The notes: generated by a model not told the origin, from the sequence alone. A stretch of DNA of 64,000 bases from Siphonodentalium dalli (GCA_032622095.1 CP136069.1:126315450-126379449), one strand, 5' to 3'; shown: positions 45,591 to 57,700, numbered from the stretch's first letter. Translations and numbers: made by a program.

Positions 45591-47510
45591 CTCATATATA
45601 TTTTGAAGACCTCTGTCTGTATGTATGTTTGTTTGTTTGTTTGTTTGTTTGTCATTTATACAAATCTACGATTCTCGACCGATCGGGACGAAACTTGGTA
45701 TGTGTGTGTAGTTTGACCGGGCGGTGAACGTTGTCGTATTGGCGAGCCCGTGCGGCGCCCGCTTCGCGCATGCGCAGACGAGATCTCGGAAACGGGTGGA
45801 GTTATCGACTTGAAATTTGCTATGTGAATGTATCTTGCCCCGGATACGAATTTTATCGGGTCGCCGAGCCCGTGCGACGCCAGCTTCGCGCATGCGCAGA
45901 CCAGATCTCGGAAACGGGTAGAGCTATCGACTTGAAATTTGCTATGTGAATGTATCTTGCCCCGGATACGAATTTTATCGGGTCGCCGAGCCCGTGCGAC
46001 GCCAGCTTCGCGCATGCGCAGACCAGATCTCGGAAACGGGTAGAGCTATCGACTTGAAATTTAGTTTTTGAATAGCGCTGGGTAGAGCTATCGACTTGAA
46101 ATTTGGTTTTTGAATAGCCCGGACAACGTCGGGCTCATCGGCTAGTCTACTATATATTTTGAGACTTCCGTATATCTTCTATCTACTATATAATTTGAGA
46201 CTTCCGTATATATATATATATATATGTGTGTGTGTATGTGGGTACTTCATAGAATCCAAAACGCGTGTAAAGATTGAGCTCAAATTTCGTATGTAAGTGT
46301 AAAATCACACCGACACGACCGTGGTCGCGTTTTGGAGAAGCTCAGAGCACCCGTTCTCCAATCTCAGTCACAAAAAACGGCACTGCGGTGGTTAAGACAT
46401 CAACGATCTTTATATTGACCTTATACGGAGGTGTTAACAATCAACGCTCTTTATTGCAATGGACGTGGCTAAACGACTCACCCCATGCGTCCGATGCGGA
46501 TTCCAATGGACGTGGCTAAACGACTGACCCCATGCGTCCGAAAGCGGATTCCAATGGACGTGGCTAAACGACTGACCCCATGCGTCCGAAATACGGATGC
46601 GGACGAAATGCAATTATCTCGACTAAAAAGGCAGAATTTATCTAAGAGCTCGAAATATTATGCAGAGGGATTTCACGACGGGATTAATTGACTGTCCGCT
46701 CTGAAGTTTAGGACGGGTACCATGAATTAACTTATTGAAAAACAAAGAATGCGTTATCTCGCAAACGGGTGGAGCTATCGAAATTTGGTATATGAATGTA
46801 TCTTGCCCCGGATACAAATTTTATCGGGTCGCCGAGCCCGGGCGACGCCAGCTTCGCGCATGCGCAGACGAGATCTCGGAAACGGGTGGAGCTATCGACT
46901 TGAAATTTGGTATGTGAATGTATCTTGCCCCGGGTACGAATTTTATCGGGTCGCCGAGCCCGTGCGACGCCCGTGCAACGCGTGCGCAGACAAGATCTCG
47001 GAAACGGGTGGAGCTATCGTCTTGAAATTTGCTACGTGAATGTATCTTGCCCCGGATACGAATTTTATCGGTTCGCCGAGCCCGTGCGACGTAAGCTTCG
47101 CGCATGCGCAGACCAGATCTCGGAAATTTGCTATGTGAATGTATCTTGCCCCGGATACGAATTTTATTGGGTCGCCGAGCCCGTGCGACGCCAGCTTCGC
47201 GCATGCGCAGACGAGATCTCGGAACCGGGTGGAGCTATCGACTTGAAATTTGCAATGTGAATGTATCTTTCCCCGGATTCGAATGTTATCGGGTCGCCGA
47301 GCCCGTGCGACGCCAGCTTCGCGCATGCGCAGACGATATCTGGGAAACGGGTGGAGCTATCGACTTGAAATTTGGTATGTGAATCTATCTTGCCCCGGAT
47401 ACGAATTTAATCGGGTCGCCGAGCCCGTGCGACACCAGCTTCGCGCATGCGCAGACTAGATCTCGGAAACGGGTGGAGCTATCGACTTGAAATTTGGTTT
47501 TTGAATAGCC
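45330..47510 (+). repeat. 122-bp repeat units carrying CGCGCATGCGCA
   Basis: Eleven units occur within elements 2-4, each with GATCTCGGAAACGGGTGGAG, CTTGAAATTTG, CTTGCCCCGGATACGAATTT and GGGTCGCCGAGCCCGTGCG. Ten carry exactly CGCGCATGCGCA: 45365, 45487, 45765, 45887, 46009, 46855, 47099, 47198, 47320 and 47442 (starts). One is mutated near 46977. CGCGCATGCGCA fits the NRF-1 consensus YGCGCAYGCGCR. Because 122 is not a multiple of 3 and stops are rare, long open frames appear on both strands. They are artefacts. Confidence 0.9.
45591..46146 (+). mobile_element. Helentron-like element 3
   Basis: It has the same start as element 2 (CTCATATATATTTTGAAGAC) and the same hairpin-CTAGT end, with three 122-bp units instead of two. 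The first 150 bases are nearly identical to element 2, so expansion was recent. Confidence 0.6.
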
Positions 47511-47551
47511 CGGACAACGTCGCCCGGACAACGTCGGGCTCATCGGCTAGT
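46147..47551 (+). mobile_element. Helentron-like element 4 (longest)
   Basis: The start TACTATATATTTTGAGACTT is itself duplicated (46148 and 46188). A distinct internal part follows (46240-46740), with a ~47-bp unit CAATGGACGTGGCTAAACGA repeated three times (46457-46600). Six 122-bp-type units come next (one with a 23-bp deletion near 47120, one with a mutated NRF-1 word). A partly duplicated hairpin and CTAGT end the element. Confidence 0.55.
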
Positions 47552-48046
47552 TTAATATATATTTTGGACATTTGTCTGTCTGTTTGTCTGTTAGCTATGG
47601 CCGGGAAAACTGCCGGACAGATTTGACGAAATTTGATACCTAGGGGAAATTATTTCCAGGGAGTATTTTGGACGGGTCAAACTTGATCCCGACCTGACTT
47701 TGACATTCAAAAAGATCAATTCAAGGTCAAATCTGGTAAAACGGAAGTATTTCAACGAAATATAATACCTACTGTTACTTTTGTCCCAGGAGTGTTTCGG
47801 GTGGGTCAAATCATGACCCTGACCTGATCTTGACATTCAAAATTGTCAATTCAAGGTCAAATCGGGTAAAGCCGGGCGGATTTCGACGGGTACTTTTGTC
47901 GTGACTTTCCGGGGAGTGTTTTGGACGGGTCAAATCGTGACCCGACATGACGTTCACCTTTAAAATGGTCAATTCAAGGTTAAATCGCGCAATTCTCCGA
48001 AAATCAGAGGGGAACATCCCGGACGAAGTAGGGTCCACCAGCTACT
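47552..48046 (+). mobile_element. Helentron-like element 5, different core repeat
   Basis: It starts TTAATATATATTTTGGACAT with a GTCTGT tract. It has three diverged units of about 130-140 bp containing GTGTTTTGGACGGGTCAAA, TGACATTCAAAA and TCAATTCAAGGTCAAAT. It ends CCCGGACGAAGTAGGG and GCTACT. Same architecture as its neighbours but unrelated cores. Confidence 0.55.
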
Positions 48047-49640
48047 ATTATATATTTCTAGATTTAGTTACAAACTAAATACCTGTATATTGTACAAAGA
48101 AATGTTTGACAAATATATCTGTATCAATATTACCATACGGGTCATTAAAATAGATACGACGAAACAAATTTTGAAGGGTGCATGTATCAGGTAAATTTTT
48201 ATATTTCAAATGATGACAGGAATGCGGAAAGTTGAAGAACCTACGTAATACTGGCTATCCGAATGAAGAGATATACATGTATATAAAAACCAAAATAGAA
48301 GATGACTGCTGGCGACAATGTTTTCCAAAAAAATTCAAAGCATTCGATAGCTCCCATCTAGATACCAAATTGCTGCCTGTGGTAATGTTTTTTAACGAAA
48401 TTCGGGAAAATTAGATTACTCTCACCCTGGTTATCCAGAAGATCATTGTGGAATCTGGTGACGATCGGACAAGGGGTGTCGTCTGTAGGATCAACCAAAT
48501 TATTTAGCCATAAAAATAGTAAAATTCAAGATCACCGCTGGCAGTGATGTCTTCACAAGGACAGCTTGAGAACAAAACATGGCTCACATCTAGCGGTGAC
48601 CCAAACTATCCACATGAGAAAAAGTTCTCCAATAAAAGCTGGCTGCAGGGTGCGCCAATTGATTCAAATTCGAAATTTAGCAGGGTGTACTGCTTGTGGC
48701 CATGTTTCCCCGCAAATTTGATAGACTGATGGACAAAACCACTGAATCCGTTGAATCAATATACATGTATACATGGATTAATTTATATGCATTGTTATAC
48801 ACAGTACTGGTATATAAAGGTACTGAAAATAACAATATTACTAGTATACACAAAATAAACCATATATCATGGCTATGGGTTCTAATATCCGAATGGGAGA
48901 GGAGGTACTCATAAGTGAGTCAGCACTTGTCCTCCAATCCCAGTGTCTATATAAAAATGTATGTATCATTTCCTATATGTGTTATTGAAATCAGACAAAT
49001 AAATATGTTTAAACTAATATCCGAATATGACAGCTGAGAACTTGGTGTGAATTGAAGAGTGGTGGTGTCTCAAGCATATCTAACCCTCCACGCTAGGAAC
49101 ATGCCATTAAATGTCATAAGTATAATCTAGCTTGAGGACAGAAGTTATCCATAAAACCCCCCTTAATTCAACCAGGTCCTCGCGCGATGTATGGTCGATC
49201 ACATGATGATCTAGGGGGGGGGGTAGAATTGTTGTATAAAAACAGCACTGCATGTAAATATAAAATAAAATAGTGCTACATCTTATTACAGATTATTGCC
49301 ATATATAATCAGTGACTATACAGACAGTCTGACAAAATAAAGTTTCAGTGACACTCTATCCGAAGAGGGGAATAATTCCATCTGTTACAGTCAATGGAGC
49401 AATTATGAATCTGGAAAGGTGAAGTGTCTAAGTAATACTAGATATCGACATGACGCGATAACATATAACGTAAATGCAATATGGCCGCTGGGGACCATTT
49501 TTTCCTATAAAATTAAAAAAATATTTGATAGCTCTCATCTGATAGATCAATATCAAGATAAATATGAAGTTTGGTGATGATCGGATGAGTGAAGTGGACT
49601 GTGCTAAACGGTTTAGTAATGCTTAAAAAGATTCTTACCT
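48047..49640 (+). repeat. Degenerate relatives of the 39.8-40.7 kb array
   Basis: GATAGCTCCCATCTAGATAC (48350), GAAATTCGGGAAAATTAGA, GGTGACGATCGGAC, TGCGCCAATTGATTCAAATTC (48650) and ATGAAGTTTGGTGATGATCG (49564) match units of the 39830-40690 array. Similarity is patchy, with unassigned sequence between (48750-49480). Confidence 0.5.
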
Positions 49641-49920
49641 TAATATTTTTATGTTCACTTTATAAACTTCACTGAGTCATCTTTGTCATGTATTGAGTTT
49701 GATATCTTGTGTTAACAGTTTATAAATCATGTATGTCTCATGTTTGTTATTTTAATTTATGTGTTTATTATCATTAAATAAAGTTGCATTCCTTAAAAAG
49801 ATTCTTACCTCAATGTTTTTATGTTCACTTTATAAACTCCACTGAGTCATCTTTGAATTTGATATCTTTTGTTAACAGTTTATAAATTATGTATGTCTCG
49901 TGTTCGTTATTATATTATAT
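49625..49920 (+). repeat. Two-copy tandem repeat, ~170-bp unit
   Basis: AAAAAGATTCTTACC through TTTATGTTCACTTTATAAAC and GTTAACAGTTTATAAAT occurs at 49626 and again at 49795. The first copy includes AAATAAAGTTGCATTCC just before the junction, like a poly(A) signal region of a retroelement. Confidence 0.7.
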
Positions 49921-51944
49921 ACACTTAATAGTGTGTTTCAGAACGAAAACAAAATGAATAAAATCAACAAATTTGTAAATTTAAAAACAATTCAAACGTT
50001 GTTGTATTCCATGTCCCAGCCCGGACATATACACCAAATTTCAATAATATTCATTGAGAAACAACGGACCAAACGCCATATAACACCCCGTATACATATT
50101 TTATTCCGAGTTGGCCTTTTATTCCGAGTTGGCACGCGTCGATTGGGGCGAGTTAGCCCTGGGGCGAGTACGCCGATTCCGGCACCTTTTCTATTTGCAG
50201 CAGGTATACGTTTACGCTGGTTTACGCGTAATTTAATTTACAAAGTTCCCCAATTGGTATCGTAAATAGAGCGACCTTATTTGACAGAGAATGCCTCTGT
50301 TATTGATTATAAAGTTGATATACATTAAAAACGACAAATTCACATGCTCGTTCAAGCGCAGTAGTCTATTTTCCCAATGTTAAAGGACATCCACAAATAC
50401 TAAATTACGCTAACCTACTGCCGAATGTTTTACACGACAACTGTTAACATATTTGGGCTGAATTCATCTGACGCGGTATTATTCCTCAAAATAAACAACA
50501 AAACCATCGTTACTTGGAAATGTAGTTTGGGCTAACATTTACATAAATCCTCCACATCATTATTCCGACACACACGTCAGATATAAAGCAGCCATGAATT
50601 AAACGGCCAAATTGGCCGAAATGATTTATTATTTAACAGCAATCCGTGGTAATTAATTGGGGATCGTATTTTAAGTCAGACGCTCTTATTACACACTTTT
50701 GATAATCATATCTAAAATTTCACTGCCAGAAAATATTCATTCATTAGTACATTTGAGACGAGAACGCACATATAACGTGCCCATATCGATAGGTGTCGAT
50801 TTTGATAGCCCATGACCGGATCATTCGGAATCAACATGGTATTAATGGTTTCCTAAACAAGCCTTTTATCATGATGGAAAAAAGGCTCTATCGATTGTTT
50901 CAACGCTTGTTATACTAAAGCATCGTTTATGAGAAGTTATCCCATCGGAATGTTGAAGTTATTTATCTGAGCATGTCCCTCAATAAATAGGTCTCCTTGT
51001 TTACTTTTACTATTCTGTCGTCTGCTTATATGTAACTACTACCTTACATCCCTGCAAAACAATAATACACAATTCCGGTGTACAACTTTTAACTTGGTGG
51101 TAAAAATCCGTTTAGTATAGAAAGGGTTCAAATGCAATCATGGTTCCAGCCCAATATTTAACAACCAAATTAGAAATGTAACCGCGTTGATTTTCTCTTG
51201 GTTGATATTGAATTTTAAATCCATTTGAATTAAAGGGGCCCAAGGCACTCGCAGGTGGTAAATGTGCAAAACATATTAAAGTCTGTAAACATGAACTAAG
51301 AAGGACATGGATAACTAGATAAACTTTGTTCGTTCTTGTATATGCATTAAGAATAGTTATCCAATAACAATAAGTCGTTTAAAAATGCGACGATTGATAG
51401 TGAGAAAAGTTACATTTGGTTATCATAGAATAACTTCAACAAGAAAAATGAAAATATTTCCACTATTCTCCGAAATGAGGGTTACAAAGTTATCTGTAAG
51501 TCAGCGAAAAATCTATCTTGAAAAATGATGTTTTTGTTTTGAGAAATTTCAGTTAGAGTTATTGTTAGCCCTATTAGCGTATACCCGTCTACCCGTACGG
51601 TCATGGCAGATGCCCTAGACATAATGGTGCCCATTATATACATGTATGGATCCAGAAATGTCTCTCTTTGTGCTGCCCATATCTAGACATGCATGCATGT
51701 TATGCCGTAAAACGGGTTCTCAAAGAAAGTCGTTTGTTGAACTATTTATCTGTCACATGATAGGTGCTGTTGACCACAAATGACTTTAAAATGCAATAAT
51801 AATTAGCAATAAAGAGCGTTTGCTGTCAACTTACATGACAGATGTAACTTTATCCGGATAGTCATGCAATAGGTGCCGTTTACCCCAGATGACTAATAAT
51901 TATTTTAAATGACTTGAATGGCCACTAACAAAAAATAGAATTAT
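49921..51944. other. Unassigned stretch
   Basis: No gene is recognised. TTTATTCCGAGTTGGC is duplicated in tandem at 50100-50132. Diverged repeats GGTGCTGTTGACC/GGTGCCGTTTACC with AATGACT words at 51760-51900 probably belong to the Helentron-like element that ends at 51975. Confidence 0.35.
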
Positions 51945-51975
51945 TCACTCGAGCAACGCCGGTACCCCAGCTAGT
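51945..51975 (+). mobile_element. 3' end of another Helentron-like element
   Basis: CTCGAGCAACGCCGGTACCC followed by CAGCTAGT is a short hairpin plus CTAGT end, like those at 45.2-47.6 kb. The 5' end of this element was not found. Confidence 0.5.
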
Positions 51976-52393
51976 ATAATCATAAATGGGAAATGATCGG
52001 AATGTAAGACAGATTTGGCACAACGGGACGGCTTTAGTTTGCATACTGCGCAATGCACGTTGCCACTCCCTAATAACAATCCTATAAATGTTGTGTTTAC
52101 ACCAGTTGTCCCTATAGTGTGACAGAAAACACATTTGGTGTGAAGGAACAAATCGATTGCTTGAGGCGAACCGATATATTTAAGTAATAGTGTATCGTCA
52201 CTCCGATCGACTCTCCTCGATTCCTTGCTCGAGTCAGCCACAGCCATACGAGGTGTTGGATTAGTTCGACCACTCGCTCGGTATAGATAAGAGCAACTCC
52301 ATCTCCAATCGATTGCACCGGACACCCCATGATTTAACGAATACCAGGTAGGGTTAACTTTAGAAACTTTTCATCGTCATATTTAAAGTGGTA
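51976..52393. other. Unassigned stretch
   Basis: Nothing recognised. Confidence 0.35.
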
Positions 52394-52740
52394 TACTGTA
52401 CACTAAATCCGGCCATTTATAGGACCATCACCTGTTACACTCAACATAATATATGCAACAAAAGAATGAATTTGATCCATGGATTAGTGCAAAATACACT
52501 CATGCGCTCTGTGAACGATGCAAACAACATGGTAGTTATAATGAAAACGAGTTAATGACTTCATTTTATACTCGAGTCATAAACTCATTCTAATTATAAT
52601 TGCCATGTTGTTTGCATCGTTCGTAGATCACATGAGTGTATTTTCCACTAATCCATGGCTCAAATTCATTCATTTGTTGCATATATTCTGTTTAGTATAA
52701 AAGGAGATGGTCCCGTAATGGTCGGATTCAGTGTTCAGTA
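52394..52740. repeat. 347-bp foldback element with ~165-bp arms
   Basis: The left arm from TACTGTACACTAAATCC and the right arm ending GGATTCAGTGTTCAGTA are inverted copies. They continue through ATATATGCAACAAA, CATGGATTAGTG, GAACGATGCAAACAACATGG and GAGTTAATGACT to a 14-base centre. The arms differ at roughly one position in eight. This is a foldback/MITE type with no coding capacity. Flanking duplications are unclear. Confidence 0.8.
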
Positions 52741-52829
52741 CCCCTGTAATCGAACTTAACTTTACCCAACACATTTTGTTCCTTATTATGTCCTTCAACT
52801 TTTAAGCAATGTTAACACGAAAAAAAGTG

Positions 52830-53740
52830 GCCGTGTACACTCCAGACAAGATGGCGTCCATCATGGCCGCCGTTTTTCAGACTTGGCCTAAGTCAGTTTG
52901 ATGCCAATTATAGCGGGAAAATCTAGTAAAATGTATACAAATGTATATATTTTCGTGAAGCTAAGACATAATACCACTTTTATATGGCAAGGCGGAAACT
53001 TCCAATTAAAGATGGCTGCCAAAATGGGCACCGGAAGATGACAATATGACGTTTTTTCAATAATATCTTCCAGATCAGTTTACGCTGTTTTACGCTGTTT
53101 TTACGCTGTTTACGCTGATGAGAAATTTATTTTGTATTTCATATATTCATTGATCGATTTTACAGAACGCGGTATAAAATTTCACAAAAATCACAATTGG
53201 GATTCTAGTCATATTTCAACAAGAAATGAACAGACCTTTGTAATGTAACGTAATGTATCATTACCTATGAATATTCCAACTTGGAACAAAAATTGTTACT
53301 TTGGCTCAAAATGGCTACCAAAATGGCCGCCAAAATATGGAAAATGGTAGATATTGGCCAGCGTATCCTGCAACCGCTTACAAGTTGTGATTGTTGTATA
53401 CAATTGGCTATTCTGCCTTCTATACATTGAATATTAACATGTCTGGTGCACCACGGTGAACTGTTAATATTGTCACCACTGACACTACCAGACAAATTGG
53501 ATTTTTCCCTCACAATCTTGACATAGTAAATATCGGCAAAAATTCACTTCAGGTTTTGACCATTTATTCATGTAAATGGAAATATCTTTGGTATGAAAGG
53601 TGTTTATTGTTTTGGTCTATCTTAAATGTGTCACACTACATTGTTTGTAGACCAAATTGCTCAAGATGGCTTCTAAAATGGCAACCAAATTTGGTAAAAA
53701 GTTGTTTTTTTCTTTACATATATTCCGAACAGTATTCGAG
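52830..53740 (+). repeat. ATGGC-rich dispersed repeat, diverged copy 3
   Basis: It follows copy 2 (29222-30190) in order: CAAGATGGCGTCCATCATGG, AGTCAGTTTGATG, GTGAAGCTAAGACATAA, AAAGATGGCTGCCAAAATGG, GATCGATTTTACAG, TGGGATTCTAGT, CAAAATGGCCGCC, TTGTTTGTAGACC and ACATATATTCCGAACA. The TIR-like first part is missing. The 53040-53120 part has an extra TTTACGCTG triplication. Confidence 0.7.
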
Positions 53741-54814
53741 ACCGACCGCTTGTCTTGGAGTAAATAAGCGGCCGTCTCAATACGCCCTCTACGGCCCCTC
53801 TTATTGTGTACATTAACAAGCGCATTTGGACTTGTTTTATGAGATGGTGGAGTAAATGTGATTACTTGATTTGTATGTTCTCTGTAATATCGGTTCTGTA
53901 GTCGGAACCGCACTAACACTGTGATTTCGCTCCAATCACTCATGCGTTCAGAATCTGTTGTCGCTAAAATACGTTGTCCATAATATAGTCAATCAGTCAA
54001 CATGTTTATTCAGAATCAGACATGTGACATAAGATGCATACATGCATTATACAAATTCCACAATGGTGTGATATGGTGTGAACAATCAGGCATATGCATG
54101 TTTGAATTTGAAAATTTAGCCGCATGTATCATGTACAATATTCAGTTTAATTCAGTGGGTGACAGAGAGGGGCGGTGATGATGGTGATCTCACATGTTCC
54201 TCGCTATGTCTTATGTATTCACAAAGTTTATGTAAGACAATATTAGCAGACAATTGAAGGAGGGTTAATAACGTGTTCAAGTTGCAAACAGTCAATGCCC
54301 ACGATGGTATAAATATCCTCCTGAGAGAGTTAGGGGCGCCACATAAGTTTGAAAACATCGCCCATACATAACATTATCATGAAGAAAATGGGCCAGCTGA
54401 CCAAACTCGGAAATAATAATGGATGAGCAAATTCAAGAAACTCCTAGAAATAAATCTAACTGTTGAAAATTCAGACAATGATTAAATTTCAATAAACTTC
54501 ATCAAAATGTTATTCTTGTCTTCGTTATATATTAATATTTGGGTGGGAGATAAGATGGACGAGAGAGAGAGAAACAATTATCATTGTTCATAAAAAGTGT
54601 ATTAAGAACTTGGTCTCGTTGTTTAAAAAAAATAGTTAGAAAGCAATACAATACATAATTTGAAAAAAGGAAGTTTTTAAACTTTATAAAAAATTGATGT
54701 TTGAAAATTTTTAAGTTTTTAAAGTTTTTTAAAAGAAAATACATTTTTGAAAAAATTTAAGTTCTAGAAATTAAATGTTTTTATTTTAAATTGGAGGTTT
54801 TTTTAAATATTTTT
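53741..54814. other. Unassigned stretch
   Basis: No gene is recognised. 54600-54790 is A/T-only low complexity with AAGTTTTTAAA words. Confidence 0.35.
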
Positions 54815-55195
54815 CGCACACCACGAGTGCCGTGTCCATTTAATATTCACCCATCGTGAGTGACTTGCGTTCCTTTATAAGTGTTCATCAACATTCAGCA
54901 TCCGTGATTGATATGAGTTACTATAACATCACATAATTTGAGTGCCGTGTTTCCCTTTAACAACAACCCACCGCGAGTGCCTCTTGTTCCTTTAACATTC
55001 ACACACTGAGTGCCGTGTGTTCCTTTAACATTCAGCAACCGTGATTGACATGTGTTCCTTTAACATCACACAATGTGAGTGTCGTGTTTACCTTTAACAA
55101 TCGCCCACCGCGAGTGCCTCGTGTTCCTTTAACATTCATACATCGCGAGTGTGTCGTGTCCCTTTAACATTTACCCACCACGATTCCATAGGTCG
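54815..55195 (+). repeat. Minisatellite (~35 bp) with higher-order period of ~137 bp
   Basis: About eleven units of the type CACCGCGAGTGCCGTG then TTCCTTTAACATTCA. Variants with CCGTGATTGA recur exactly 137 bp apart (ACATTCAGCA at 54891 and 55028), showing a four-unit higher-order repeat. Confidence 0.75.
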
Positions 55196-55394
55196 TGAAA
55201 TGATTCTAAGATATGTATACTCTGCTAACATAACTGAACATCATATGGTACTAATAAAGAGCGTTTATTTTTGGTAAAGACAGATTGGCACCGATTCCCT
55301 TTCTGAGTTGTATAATTGTCATGGTATTCCCACAGAGCTCTTGAAGTTCGCTCTGAGACTAGTTAGAGTATCAGCAGGACATAGGGGGCGGTGA

Positions 55395-55705
55395 CATCTT
55401 CGAATTTTCACAGAGTTCTGTTGAATAATTTTCATTTATTGTACGATTCGATAGAGGTCTGGAAACAGTCTCTGACTCTAAGACTAGGATTACATCCGCG
55501 ATATTAACATGATTTTTCCCTTAGTCTTATAGGGTAACGATTGGTACCAATTCCGTGAACATTATTCCATAGAACTCTCTGGCGATAAGAGTAGAGGAAT
55601 TCTGAGTTATGTGGAATAACTTTCATTATAGTACGATTCCATATAGGTCTGGGAACAGGCTCTGACTTTAGACTAGGATTACATCCGGCGATATAAACAG
55701 TACAT
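55395..55705 (+). repeat. Two-copy tandem duplication, ~190-bp spacing
   Basis: GTACGATTCGATAGAGGTCTG with GACTAGGATTACATCCGCGA near 55440 recurs near 55630 as GTACGATTCCATATAGGTCTG with GACTAGGATTACATCCGGCG. ACATAGGGGGCGGTG also recurs (55379 and 55700). Confidence 0.65.
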
Positions 55706-56721
55706 AGGGGCGGTGCCTATTTGGTGCCAATAACCTCTGGCATAGAGCCCGAAGCCGGCATCGCACGCCGCCGCCGCCAGCCATATTGGCCACAGGCCGC
55801 CGCCAGCCATATTATCTCTAACGCCAGCCACATGAAAAAATATCCGCCGCCGGAATTGTAAAATGGCTGAGCCGTGTGCACGGGCTTATATGTCAAGCAA
55901 AACTGTACTGTGAATCGCAAAGAACTAAACCGCATTGCCTAATATTGGCTTATTCACATGGAACACGGCATGGTTGTTATATTAATGTGGAATAGACTAT
56001 CCCAATTCATGCTTTCATATACCTGAATGAGCGCATCAATTCGGTATTGAAAGGGTTAAAGTATAAATTGTTTATATCGACACGACCCAGTCTCAGGCAT
56101 CGCTGGCATTTGTCAATATATGCAGATAACCTGTAGAAGAGGATAGAAAATAGTTTGAAATATTAAATATCATTACTATCGGATTCATCATTCAATGATG
56201 CATGCATATATGCAAGATGCCAGTGATGATAGCAGTCTGGAGTCGACAGAAGTCCCAATGTAACGTGTACCGATTAGATGGAAAACTATCCATGCCAGTC
56301 ATTCGTGTATTTTCGTCATAATGGAAAAGCCCAACATCAAAAGATTACATGTGGTCTGCAATTCTACGGGTTCACCACAAGCGCTGAAACTAACGGGGTC
56401 TATAACCGGGGATTATGAACATTTCGGAAACGAAACTACGCTGAATGATATAACGTCTTGAGCAGCCGGCTGAGCCGCCATATTTCGTCAGCCACGAACG
56501 TCGCGACTGAGCCGGCTAGGCTAGCTAACCAGCCACGAAATCGGTTGAGCCAGCCGTGAAAACTATTTGTCGTGGCTTCGGGGTCTACGTCTGGCACCGA
56601 TACTTACCATTTTGCCCCTATCCGTTCCCATTATGATCAAGTGGTGATTCGAACAGCGGAAGCATATAAAGGTCCATATATCATTAAATTTCAATTGCGA
56701 AATGTATTTTCCTTGACTAAA
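55706..56721. other. Unassigned stretch with CCG-rich patch and solo TTAA-type end
   Basis: 55755-55855 is rich in GCCGCCGCCAGCCATATT words, and 56464-56545 in CAGCC/GGCTGAGCC words. At 56042-56056 GGTATTGAAAGGGTTAA resembles the right end of the 39.3 kb piggyBac-like MITE, but no left end was found. Confidence 0.4.
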
Positions 56722-57700
56722 CTAAGTTTTGAAATAATATGTAAGTGCGACATTTGTACATTGTGTCAATATCTCGTTTCCATTGTTGATGGAATTTATT
56801 TTTATCATTCCCTTTAACCAGTTGTGGTCGCCCCCATTAATAATAAACTGATTCAACCGCTCACAGTTCATACCACATGTAGTGAGAATACTATGTACAT
56901 GTTCGACCCACGGGTGGGACATATTCTTATTTGAGAGATTCTCCACATAATAATATTTCAATTGATAATTCAATTTGTTGTGACCAGACGAGACCATTTT
57001 CGCCCAATATGTAATTATTCGGGCGTTAACGTCGAATATGAGAGGATCAACTCCAGTTTCTCCGTATACCATAACACTCGATGTGCTCGGCTTAAGTTTT
57101 AGAATAAATTTTAAAAATGTCAACTGTAACTTTTCAAGCTCTTCAATGTGTTCGTACCCCCACATTTCGTATCCAATAATAATAGGGGGTTTTATTGTAT
57201 TCGCGAATAAGTCTATTTGGATGTTGATTGGAATATCCATTGCGCACGACTTATAAATTAGTGAGTACATTGCTCTGGTAGCTTTAGTTACTAAAGTTTT
57301 CTTAATTTTGTGAAAGTTAGTTAAATCTGTCGAATATGACACCAAGGTAAGTATATTCATGCGCAATTTCCAATATTTCTCCATTTAGTCTTATGCGACA
57401 TCTTTGCTTTCTTTCGCCGCCAAAGACTAACAATTTGGATTTTTTTTAATATTGACCTTGAGTTTCCAAAGGTAACAATATTCAGAAAACTCGTTCAAAT
57501 CCTTTCTCGTCTCTTTGGCAAAGATAACCATGTCACCCGCGTATAACATGACAAATATTTCCAATTAACTACCAACTTCGTCTGGTATACTCCTTTGATA
57601 ATTTATGATAATCAACTTTACTAGACATCATGAAGTCGTGTAGGTCGTTCAGTTACAGGGTAAATAAAAAAAAATGAGAGATTTGCTCCTTGTAAGGGTG
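56722..57700 (-). pseudogene. 5'-truncated LINE relic: RT core end plus C-terminal region
   Basis: On the minus strand, from about 57700, frames give QGC-like CTLTRS and LNDLHDF (motif B region). LYAGDMVIFAKETRKDLNEF follows, in which the catalytic YADD is YAGD, then WKLKVNIKK. After a frameshift come FGGERKQRCRIRLNGEILEI and AHEYTYLGVIFD. The last 220 codons (57384-56722) have IIGYEMWGYEHIEELEKLQL, KPSTSSVMVYGETGVDPL and a C-terminal tail. This order (YADD, FGG..LNGE.IE....YLGV.F, VYGELG..PL) is typical of LINE ORF2 proteins found in marine invertebrates, from a group different from the other LINEs here. It starts abruptly within the RT, so it is 5'-truncated, and it is inactive. Confidence 0.85.

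Noticed and set aside
45256-47459. Several overlapping 60-129 codon open frames on both strands
   Set aside because: They are produced by the 122-bp repeat units, which are GC-rich and have few stops. The same unit is open in several frames and no frame is preferred.
45195-47551. CRISPR-like regularly spaced repeats
   Set aside because: The units are directly joined 122-bp tandem repeats without unique spacers, and the DNA is eukaryotic.
56042-56058. Second piggyBac-like MITE
   Set aside because: Only one end (GGTATTGAAAGGGTTAA) is present; no matching inverted left end or second TTAA was found nearby.
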